Below are positions 8,749-14,919 of a stretch of 32,022 nucleotides of DNA, in pieces. Each line of letters opens with the position of its first letter. Position 1 is the stretch's first letter. The DNA lies in contig CAYQQR010000047.1 in NCBI GenBank assembly GCA_964420035.1, positions 1-32,022 of the forward strand, given 5' to 3'. Both the position numbers and the translations under genes were made by a program. The notes beneath the pieces are model-generated. The model did no database searches. It was given only the letters and a program-made list of their open reading frames with translations, and was not told the DNA's origin. This DNA is from CAYQQR01 sp964420035 (GTDB lineage: Bacteria > Bacteroidota > Bacteroidia > Bacteroidales > SM23-62).

Positions 8749-10233
8749 ATGAGCCTTGCTGCCCTTCCCATATTGATACCCCTGGTTCTGATCCTCTTCC
8801 TGATCATCATACGGTCGAATACAGTTGCCCGGTGGACCGGTATCGTGGGCAGTGCGATCATCCTGATGGTCCCGCTTATACTATTATTCGAGCTCAAAGA
8901 TGAGGAGATCATATATCTTAATATGGGCGGTTGGGAAGCCCCATTCGGTATCAGCCTCGTTGTGGATTACCTGAGTGTCATCATGCTCTTGACTGCTTCG
9001 CTGATCGTACTGGCCATTGCAATTTTTTCACTTAAGTTCATTGAAGAAGAACATAGGCACACCCGGTTTTATGTCTTTTTCTTTTCCCTGATCATGGGAG
9101 TGAACGGCTCTCTGGTCACCGGGGATGTATTCAATCTGTATGTTTGGTTTGAATTGCTGCTGACCTCCTCTTTTGTGCTGATCACCATAGAAAGGACCCG
9201 GGACCAGCTGGAAGGAGGCCTGAAATATATGGCACTAAACCTGCTGGGATCCCTTCTTTTTCTGGCCGGGGCCGGTTTATTGTATGGAAAGACAGGTACC
9301 CTGAATATGGCCCACCTGGCCGAGATCCTCAGAAATAATGACCGGGCTATCTGGATGAATTCCACGGCCATGCTGTTCTTCATAGCTTTTGGTATCAAGG
9401 CTGCCGTATTCCCCCTCTTTTTCTGGCTGCCCTCCTCCTATCATACGCCCAATATAACCATATCGGCATTGTATGCGGGATTGCTGACCAAAGTGGGCGT
9501 ATATGCATTGTTCCGCTTCTTTACTTTATTCTTTGTTCAAAACCCGGAATTCTGGCACCAACTCTTGCTGGTGGTGGCCGGACTAACCATGGCCATCGGG
9601 GGGATTGCTGCCTCGGCCCACTATGAAACCAGGAGAATCCTTTCCTGGCATATCATCAGTCAGATTGGATACATGATCATGGGCCTTGGAATATACACAC
9701 CCCTGGCTATTGCCGGAGCCATTTACTTCACCGTACACAATATGGTAGCCAAGACCAATGCATTCCTGGTTTCAGGATTGATCAATAAAGTAAAAGGAAC
9801 ATATTATCTGAAAGATGTTGGCGGCCTGTATCAACAACATCCATTTTTGGCCCTGCTGTTTATCATCCCGGCTTTCGCCCTGGCCGGGGTACCCCCCCTG
9901 TCCGGATTTTTTGCCAAATTCATTCTGATTAAGGCAGGTATAGAAGCGGAACGTTATGGAGTGACTGCCATTGCCATACTCACAGGCATGCTGACCCTCT
10001 ATTCCATGCTTAAGATCTGGAGCGAAGCCTTCCTGAAAAAACAACCGGAAAAGGATAAAGGCGAAAGCAGGCAGGTCAGACTGACCTTCAGTGAACTCCT
10101 GCCGTCGATGATTCTTGCCATGATCAGTATTTTGATGGGTATATTTGCATCCAGGGTGTTCGACTTTGTGATGAAAGCTGCCAATCAGCTTAGTGATCCT
10201 TCAGCTTATATAGAAAACATTCTTAAATTGTAA
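8749..10233 (+). CDS. mrpD: Mrp Na+/H+ antiporter subunit D
   Basis: MrpD is the second antiporter-like (NuoM/N-type) subunit, 494 residues with about 14 helices. Family landmarks are GDVFNLYVWFELLLTSSFVL, the FFIAFGIKAAVFPLFFWLPSSYHTPN block with its conserved lysine, and ILSWHIISQIGYMIMGLGI. It is expected to form a proton or cation channel paired with MrpA. The start follows the mrpC stop after 3 bp and the stop is followed 2 bp later by the mrpE start. Confidence 0.94.
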   Translation: MSLAALPILIPLVLILFLIIIRSNTVARWTGIVGSAIILMVPLILLFELKDEEIIYLNMGGWEAPFGISLVVDYLSVIMLLTASLIVLAIAIFSLKFIEEEHRHTRFYVFFFSLIMGVNGSLVTGDVFNLYVWFELLLTSSFVLITIERTRDQLEGGLKYMALNLLGSLLFLAGAGLLYGKTGTLNMAHLAEILRNNDRAIWMNSTAMLFFIAFGIKAAVFPLFFWLPSSYHTPNITISALYAGLLTKVGVYALFRFFTLFFVQNPEFWHQLLLVVAGLTMAIGGIAASAHYETRRILSWHIISQIGYMIMGLGIYTPLAIAGAIYFTVHNMVAKTNAFLVSGLINKVKGTYYLKDVGGLYQQHPFLALLFIIPAFALAGVPPLSGFFAKFILIKAGIEAERYGVTAIAILTGMLTLYSMLKIWSEAFLKKQPEKDKGESRQVRLTFSELLPSMILAMISILMGIFASRVFDFVMKAANQLSDPSAYIENILKL

Positions 10234-10235
10234 GT

Positions 10236-10571
10236 GTGATGAAAAGCCTGCTGAGAATATATTATTTTATAAGCTTCCTTTATCATTTTCTTATTAAACT
10301 GGTACAGTCGAATCTCTATATTGCCTGGGATATCCTTACCCCTAAAATGCATACACAACCCATCATAGTCGAAGTGCCCCTGAGTATCCAATCTAATCTC
10401 GGTTTATTGCTGTTCAGCAATTTGATCTCCATGACCCCCGGATCACTCAGTCTGGATATCAGCCCGGATAAAAGGTACATTATAGTCCATATATTATATT
10501 TCAGGGACGAAGGTTTATTACAAACGGATTTTCAAAAAATGCAAAACAGGATTAAAAACTTTGCCGACTGA
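10236..10571 (+). CDS. mrpE: Mrp Na+/H+ antiporter subunit E, short form
   Basis: The conserved MrpE core is clear: LYIAWDILTPKM, IIVEVPLSIQSNLGLLLFSNLISMTPGSLS and LDISPDKRYIIVHILY. The protein is only 111 residues, against about 160 in many MrpE proteins. It appears to lack one N-terminal hydrophobic segment, keeping a single hydrophobic stretch at residues 5-25. Start choice is ambiguous: GTG at 10236 is followed at once by ATG at 10239, and ATG at 10239 is the simpler start. It sits between mrpD and mrpF in the usual order with 2-bp gaps, so it is almost certainly functional. Confidence 0.88.
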   Translation: MMKSLLRIYYFISFLYHFLIKLVQSNLYIAWDILTPKMHTQPIIVEVPLSIQSNLGLLLFSNLISMTPGSLSLDISPDKRYIIVHILYFRDEGLLQTDFQKMQNRIKNFAD

Positions 10572-10573
10572 TC

Positions 10574-10846
10574 ATGGACACTAACCAGGTAAATATTGCA
10601 ACCCTGATAGCATTTGCCTTGCTCATGCTTGCACTTTTAGGTGCTCTGTTCCGATTGGTAATCGGACCCGGGGCCCGTGACCGTATTCTGGCCCTTGACC
10701 TGATCGCATCCATCACTATGGGTTTTATACTGGTCTACAGTATCCGGGTCCGGCAAACTTTTTACCTGGACATAGCCATCATTATTGCCCTGATTTCATT
10801 CATGGGAACGGTAGCCATCTCAACCTATTTAAAGCAGAAGAAATGA
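10574..10846 (+). CDS. mrpF: Mrp Na+/H+ antiporter subunit F
   Basis: This 90-residue protein has three helices. FRLVIGPGARDRILALDLIA (residues 26-45) is the MrpF/PhaF signature, with the conserved Pro-Gly and Asp residues between helices 1 and 2. It is an inner-membrane core subunit of the antiporter. The stop overlaps the mrpG start by 4 bp (ATGA). Confidence 0.93.
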   Translation: MDTNQVNIATLIAFALLMLALLGALFRLVIGPGARDRILALDLIASITMGFILVYSIRVRQTFYLDIAIIIALISFMGTVAISTYLKQKK

Positions 10847-11136
10847 ATGCGTGGATCACATCCGTATTGCTGATCTCCGGGGCGCTATTTATCCTGATCG
10901 CTTCCCTGGGACTGTTGCGCTTTAAAGACCTCTACAGCAGGATGCATGCCAACACCAAGGCAAGCTCCTTTGGTATCCTCTTGTTGCTGATTGCCGTTCT
11001 CTTGTTTTATGGCAACTGGATCATCATCCTGAAGGCCCTGCTGGTGATCATCTTCATTTATCTTACGGCCCCGCTCGCGGCTCATTCGATCGCCAAATCC
11101 CTCATAGACAAGGAAAGTCCACACGAGGAAGATTAA
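10843..11136 (+). CDS. mrpG: Mrp Na+/H+ antiporter subunit G
   Basis: This 97-residue protein has three helices and the MrpG/PhaG motif LGLLRFKDLYSRMHANTKASSFGI (quoted in part: LRFKDLYSRMHANTKA). It completes the seven-gene mrpABCDEFG set in canonical order. The charged C-terminus ends DKESPHEED. The reading frame immediately after its stop continues in frame into a remnant of an unrelated gene (11137-11343). Confidence 0.92.
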   Translation: MNAWITSVLLISGALFILIASLGLLRFKDLYSRMHANTKASSFGILLLLIAVLLFYGNWIIILKALLVIIFIYLTAPLAAHSIAKSLIDKESPHEED

Positions 11137-11343
11137 CCCAATATACCAGCGACCAGCAAACAGCACCACTATCTTCTACTCACCTTCAATGCTTTCAGGG
11201 AAGAGCGCGTTGAACCCCGTATCATCGACTATATATTCGTCAATGAAGAAGCCCGTGTACTGGAATATGATATTTTGAGGATAAAACAGGACAGCATCTA
11301 TATTTCGGATCACTATCCGGTATGGGTAGAAATATCATTTTAG
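11137..11343 (+). pseudogene. C-terminal remnant of an endonuclease/exonuclease/phosphatase family protein
   Basis: Translating the frame directly after the mrpG stop gives TFNAFREERVEPRIIDYIFV, then about 17 residues, then ISDHYPVWVEISF and a stop at 11341-11343. RIIDYIFV and SDHYPV are the last catalytic motifs of the EEP (DNase I/exonuclease III-like) superfamily, including the conserved Asp-His near the C-terminus. No in-frame ATG is present and the N-terminal three quarters of the fold are missing. It is therefore a truncated relic, probably left by a deletion that joined mrpG to the end of this gene. Readthrough of the mrpG stop would add it to MrpG, but nothing suggests that this occurs. 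Confidence 0.8.
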
Positions 11344-11410
11344 CCTTTCCTCAATACGGATAAAACTATTTCCTTTTTTCTTTGCTTAGGCTGAGTTTCC
11401 GTGTATTCAC

Positions 11411-13012
11411 TTATTCGTAAACATCGATCCTCAGCGAATCCCTGATCGTCACATTCAGGGGCATTCCATAAGTGGCCCCGGCATCACGGGGTTCGCAATA
11501 CCATACAAGCTTACCCAGTTTGTTAAGTTCTTCAGGGCATTCATCGGCATAGGGGTGGGTTTTTTCAAAGGACTCCAGCATCAAATCCCGGAAATAACGC
11601 GAAGTATCCAGGCAGGCTTCCTCATAGGCCAGGTTGTGAAATTCATGGGGGTCCTTTTCCAGGTTATACAAACGGTGGAAGATACCTGAAGGACCATAGC
11701 CCGTGGCATAACCGATGTCCAGGTCGTGGTGACCGGTATGGAATATATACTTCCATTTTTTCGTTGCCACCATGGCCATGTTATCGTGCAGGTAAAGCGA
11801 GAAGACATGATCCTTGATGGATTCCTGCTCTTCTGTTAGCAAGGGCACCATACTTTCCCCCTGCCAGTCTTCATAAGCGGGATAGCCCAAAACATCCGCA
11901 ATGGTCGGGGGCAGATCCAGGAGTTCCACCAGGGCGTCGCTTGCCGTTCCTTTGGGAATACCCGGGCCCCGGAAGATCAGGGGAGATTTTATGGATTCCT
12001 CCCAGAAGGTATGTTTCTCGAAACGGCCGTGCTCATTCAGCAGGTACCCCTGGTCGGTGCAATAGAGCACCAGCGTGTTCTCTGTAAGATCATTCCTATC
12101 GAGGGCCTCCAGGACTATCCCGAGGTTCTTGTCCATGTATTCCACCGAGGTATAATAAGAAGCAACGATACCCCGCCTTTCCTTTTCCGTCAGGTCCCGG
12201 AATGATTCAGGGACCCATCGCGGGTCTTCCGGTCCGGCTTTCCCGAGAGGCAATGATCCGGGATCATAGGCATTCGCGTATTCTACAGGGAAATCAAAGG
12301 GGGCATGGGGTTCATTGAAGGCCAGCCACAGGAAAAAGGGCTCTTCCCGGTTGTTTTCAATAAAATTCACCGCCTCCCGGGCATAGAAGGTACCCAGCGC
12401 AAAGGAATCATGGACCGGGGCAGGCAGGTATTCCGTGTTTTTATTGAACGGACTGCCGCTTGAACGGGTTTGAACATCCGCGGGGAGTTCCGGCATGGGA
12501 TTTTCCTTTCGCCATTGCTGATATTGCTGCTTCCCGATCAGGGTGTCAAAACCGTAATCCGGAAAGCCATCCTCATACAGGTCCCACCAGATGAAATTAT
12601 TGAAATGGGTCTTGCCGATCAGGGCCGTGTTGTATCCTTCCGATTGCAATACCTCGGCAATGGTGGTGTTTCCGTGGTCGGGAAAAGGAGTGAAAAGCAG
12701 GGTTACGCCCGTCGCATGCGGATATTTTCCCGAGAGTATCGACTGCCGGGATGCAGAGCAAAGGGCAGCCTGGGCATAGGCATTGGTAAATTGCATTCCC
12801 TCGGCAGCCAGCCGGTCCATATTCTGGGTTCGGATGTGCCTGTTGCCGTAACAGCCCAGGGTCTTGTAACTGTGATCGTCGCTGATAACGACCACAACAT
12901 TTTTGATCTTACCTTCGGGCGCACCGGCATCTTTATCCCCTTCCTTGTTCTGGCAGGAAGATAACGCGAGTCCGGAAAGCAACAGCAGGCAGGTTGGTTT
13001 TGTGGCTTTCAT
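11411..13012 (-). CDS. Lipoprotein sulfatase (S1 family)
   Basis: This is a type I sulfatase of 533 residues. A lipoprotein signal peptide ends at the lipobox LSSC with Cys20, so the enzyme is anchored in an envelope membrane. The metal-binding ISDDHSYKTLGCYG segment (residues 43-56) starts the alkaline-phosphatase-like fold. The formylglycine motif is Cys85-Ser-Ala-Ser-Arg89 in LCSASRQSILSGKYPH, a C-x-A-x-R variant of CxPxR that would need an anaerobic or aerobic sulfatase-maturing enzyme not encoded here. Further motifs are ALIGKTHF and FFLWLAFNEPHAPF. The substrate is unknown. With the GH29 fucosidase nearby, sulfated fucans or mucin are possible (inference). Confidence 0.93.
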   Translation of the reverse strand: MKATKPTCLLLLSGLALSSCQNKEGDKDAGAPEGKIKNVVVVISDDHSYKTLGCYGNRHIRTQNMDRLAAEGMQFTNAYAQAALCSASRQSILSGKYPHATGVTLLFTPFPDHGNTTIAEVLQSEGYNTALIGKTHFNNFIWWDLYEDGFPDYGFDTLIGKQQYQQWRKENPMPELPADVQTRSSGSPFNKNTEYLPAPVHDSFALGTFYAREAVNFIENNREEPFFLWLAFNEPHAPFDFPVEYANAYDPGSLPLGKAGPEDPRWVPESFRDLTEKERRGIVASYYTSVEYMDKNLGIVLEALDRNDLTENTLVLYCTDQGYLLNEHGRFEKHTFWEESIKSPLIFRGPGIPKGTASDALVELLDLPPTIADVLGYPAYEDWQGESMVPLLTEEQESIKDHVFSLYLHDNMAMVATKKWKYIFHTGHHDLDIGYATGYGPSGIFHRLYNLEKDPHEFHNLAYEEACLDTSRYFRDLMLESFEKTHPYADECPEELNKLGKLVWYCEPRDAGATYGMPLNVTIRDSLRIDVYE

Positions 13013-13054
13013 AAGGGCAGTCAGGTTAATTGTCGATAAAATGATTGGTTGAAG

Positions 13055-13250
13055 TTAAGAAAAATGTGCTGAACCCCTCCTTCGCTGAAGCTTCGGAGGG
13101 TGAAAGCTGCCCAACGGTTCTGAACAGTAACAATTGCATGACAGCTCTTTAGCTCTTAGGCTCTTTAGCTCTTCGGCTGTTCCGCTGCGCTGCAGCTCTG
13201 CTCGTCTCGAAAAATAACGCAAAGCTTGCATTGCTGTTTTTTCGGGACTG
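13055..13250. repeat. Repeat-rich intergenic block with 8-bp array (locus 2)
   Basis: This 340-bp gap between the sulfatase and the DUF4143 gene has no convincing gene. At 13076-13100 a CCTCC/GGAGG pair flanks CGCTGAAGCT (13083-13092), a 10-mer that recurs at 25721-25730 and 31746-31755. At 13143-13182 lies an 8-bp-period array (AGCTCTTT, AGCTCTTA, GGCTCTTT, AGCTCTTC, GGCTGTTC). At 13208-13244 is a hairpin repeat listed separately. Short open frames here are repeat artefacts. Confidence 0.65.
13208..13244. repeat. Dispersed hairpin repeat, copy 1
   Basis: CGAAAAATAACGCAAAGCTT begins a 37-bp imperfect inverted repeat whose right arm ends in TTTTTTCG. It closely matches 23095-23130. The better-preserved second copy pairs CGAAAAATA with TATTTTTCG and GCAAAGC with GCTTTGC around a TT loop. 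Here the inner arm has decayed (GCAAAGC against GCATTGC). The flanking GACTG after the right arm is also shared. Confidence 0.7.
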
Positions 13251-13313
13251 CGCTGTAATAACGGTGCTGAAGGGTGCCAAATAGTGCTGTAAATATTGAC
13301 TTTTCTCATTATA

Positions 13314-13343
13314 TTGAGTAATTTTACTCAATTAAATGAGTAA
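13314..13343 (+). promoter_or_regulatory. TGAGTAA half-site cluster (possible operator) at DUF4143 promoter
   Basis: TTGAGTAA (13314-13321) and TTACTCAA (13324-13331) form a perfect 8-bp inverted repeat with a 2-bp spacer. A third half-site ATGAGTAA (13336-13343) makes a second inverted repeat with the middle one. A -7-like TAATTTG overlaps its end and stops 5 bp before the ATG at 13353, implying a very short leader. The geometry fits repressor binding over the promoter. The binding protein is unknown. Confidence 0.5.
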
Positions 13344-13352
13344 TTTGTAAAA

Positions 13353-14537
13353 ATGTTCAAGCGTCATTATTTAGATATACTCAAAAAAAGGATGCTGGAG
13401 CCTCGTCGTTTCATACAGGTCATAACCGGTCCGCGCCAGGTGGGAAAAACCACAATGGTACACCAGTTGTTCGAAAGCATTAAGACTGCGTACCTTTATG
13501 AATCTGCCGACGGGATCATTGAGCATACGGAATTATGGATCAGCAACCAGTGGAACAGGGCCCGCTTGTTATTGAAAGAACAGAAGGAACACGAGGTTAT
13601 CCTGTGCCTTGATGAAATCCAGAAGATACCCCATTGGAATGAGTATATAAAAAAAGAATGGGATTTTGACAGCAGGCAAAAACTACCCATTAAAGTTATT
13701 CTTCTGGGCTCCTCAAGTTTACTCATACATGAAGGTTTATCGGAATCCTTGGCGGGCAGGTTTGAAACCATCGTAATGACCCACTGGAAATTCACGGAGA
13801 TGCAGGAGGCATTCGGACTGGATGCAGACTCTTACGTATATTTTGGTGGTTATCCGGGCCCGGCTGATTTGATATCCGATGAAAAAAGATGGAAGACTTA
13901 CGTACGTGATTCCCTCATTGAAACAACCATCAGCAAGGATATATTCCTGATCAGCAGGATCAACAAACCGGCCTTACTGAAACGCTTGTTTGAATTCGGA
14001 GCGATATATTCGGGGCAGATCGTTTCCTACAATAAGCTATTGGGTCAGCTCCAGGATGCAGGCAATACAGTAACTCTTGCACATTACATGGATCTGATTG
14101 ATCAGGCAGGCTTGATCAGGGGTCTTGAGAAATTCAGCAAGCAGCAAATCCGTAAGCGTTCTTCCAGCCCTAAATTCCAGATATACAACCCTGCCATCAC
14201 AAGCTGCTATATCCATGAACCCTTCGAATCCATCCACAATACGCCCGAAAGTTGGGGACGGCTGGTAGAATCAGCCATGGGTGCCCACCTGTTAAATGGG
14301 TCCCTGGAATCGGGATACGATTTGTATTATTGGCGCGACCGGAACCTTGAAGTCGATTTCATCCTTGAAATGAACCGGCAGCTGATTGCCCTGGAAGTAA
14401 AAACAGGAAGAAATAAAACGCATAAGGGACTTGGCGAATTCAACGATATGTTTAAACATGTACAATCAATTATTGTCGGTACCGGCGGGATCCCCTGGCA
14501 GGAATTTCTAAGCATGGACCCTGGCTCACTTTTTTAA
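13353..14537 (+). CDS. DUF4143 AAA family ATPase
   Basis: This 394-residue protein is of the AAA_14/DUF4143 class common in Bacteroidota and archaea. Walker A is GPRQVGKTT (residues 26-34) and Walker B is LCLDEIQ (Asp87, Glu88). A sensor-like LLGSSSLL strand and the SESLAGRF motif follow. The C-terminal half is the DUF4143 region and ends with YYWRDRNLEVDFIL and LIALEVKTG, an E-D-ExK arrangement like the PD-(D/E)XK nuclease fold. No cellular role is firmly established for these proteins. It is a solitary gene with a possible operator of its own just upstream. A fragment of a second DUF4143 gene lies at 26152. Confidence 0.9.
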   Translation: MFKRHYLDILKKRMLEPRRFIQVITGPRQVGKTTMVHQLFESIKTAYLYESADGIIEHTELWISNQWNRARLLLKEQKEHEVILCLDEIQKIPHWNEYIKKEWDFDSRQKLPIKVILLGSSSLLIHEGLSESLAGRFETIVMTHWKFTEMQEAFGLDADSYVYFGGYPGPADLISDEKRWKTYVRDSLIETTISKDIFLISRINKPALLKRLFEFGAIYSGQIVSYNKLLGQLQDAGNTVTLAHYMDLIDQAGLIRGLEKFSKQQIRKRSSSPKFQIYNPAITSCYIHEPFESIHNTPESWGRLVESAMGAHLLNGSLESGYDLYYWRDRNLEVDFILEMNRQLIALEVKTGRNKTHKGLGEFNDMFKHVQSIIVGTGGIPWQEFLSMDPGSLF

Positions 14538-14587
14538 AATATGCAGTTCGAATAATCTTTTTAATCTCCATTCCCCGCTGTTCCCCC

Positions 14588-14707
14588 AACAAGATCATCT
14601 TCAGGGATGTCCTCAAAAAGGGTAACGGAACCGAGTTTATTGTAGAGGAGATACGGGTTAATGTGGATATACCGGATTATATGCTTAAGAAAACAGCGTT
14701 GCGATAG
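14588..14707 (+). pseudogene. C-terminal remnant resembling LolA-like outer-membrane lipoprotein-sorting protein
   Basis: The frame ending at the stop 14705-14707 reads NKIIFRDVLKKGNGTEFIVE followed by EIRVNVDIPDYMLKKTALR. A closing strand of the form VDIPDxxFxxRxL is typical of the C-terminus of LolA-like outer membrane lipoprotein-sorting proteins. There is no start codon giving a sensible domain and the rest of the fold is absent. The assignment rests on a short tail. The rest of the 352-bp gap holds a GGACCACGGACCAT repeat (14715-14728) and a weak promoter. Confidence 0.42.
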
Positions 14708-14714
14708 AATGATA

Positions 14715-14728
14715 GGACCACGGACCAT
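14715..14728. repeat. GGACCACGGACCAT repeat, copy 1
   Basis: This heptad-like sequence (GGACCAC, GGACCAT) recurs as ACCACGGACCACGG at 20828-20841 and in inverted orientation at 20925-20954. It is intergenic at all loci. Nothing suggests a regulatory role for a specific gene. Confidence 0.5.
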
Positions 14729-14814
14729 ATGTTAACCTTTTTTTGTGTTAATTTCGATCAACATATTTAGGCAAGGACTGTGTGACGACATTTTTCGAAA
14801 AATTCGGACAAATT

Positions 14815-14845
14815 GTGCTAATCAAACAAAATGCTTTGTAATTTG
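14815..14845 (+). promoter_or_regulatory. Weak putative promoter for the GT4/GH130 cluster
   Basis: TAATTTG at 14839-14845 resembles the Bacteroidota -7 element with one spacer base missing. ATTG ending at 14815 could be the -33 element, 23 bp upstream. The predicted start of transcription is near 14852, leaving a leader of about 70 nt to the ATG at 14920. The matches are imperfect. Confidence 0.3.
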
Positions 14846-14919
14846 TAAGTGGGATTTTTATCCGGGATGACCGGCCACTTTGGGTCCGGATGGTCCTTTT
14901 TCAACGTAAATCCAGAGTC

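Noticed and set aside
845..13012. A polysaccharide utilisation locus
   Set aside because: No SusC, SusD, hybrid two-component or ECF regulator gene is present; fucosidase and sulfatase are separated by unrelated operons.
13055..13331. Short minus-strand frames in the gap before the DUF4143 gene
   Set aside because: Their codons are made of the 8-bp array and hairpin repeat, so they are repeat artefacts.
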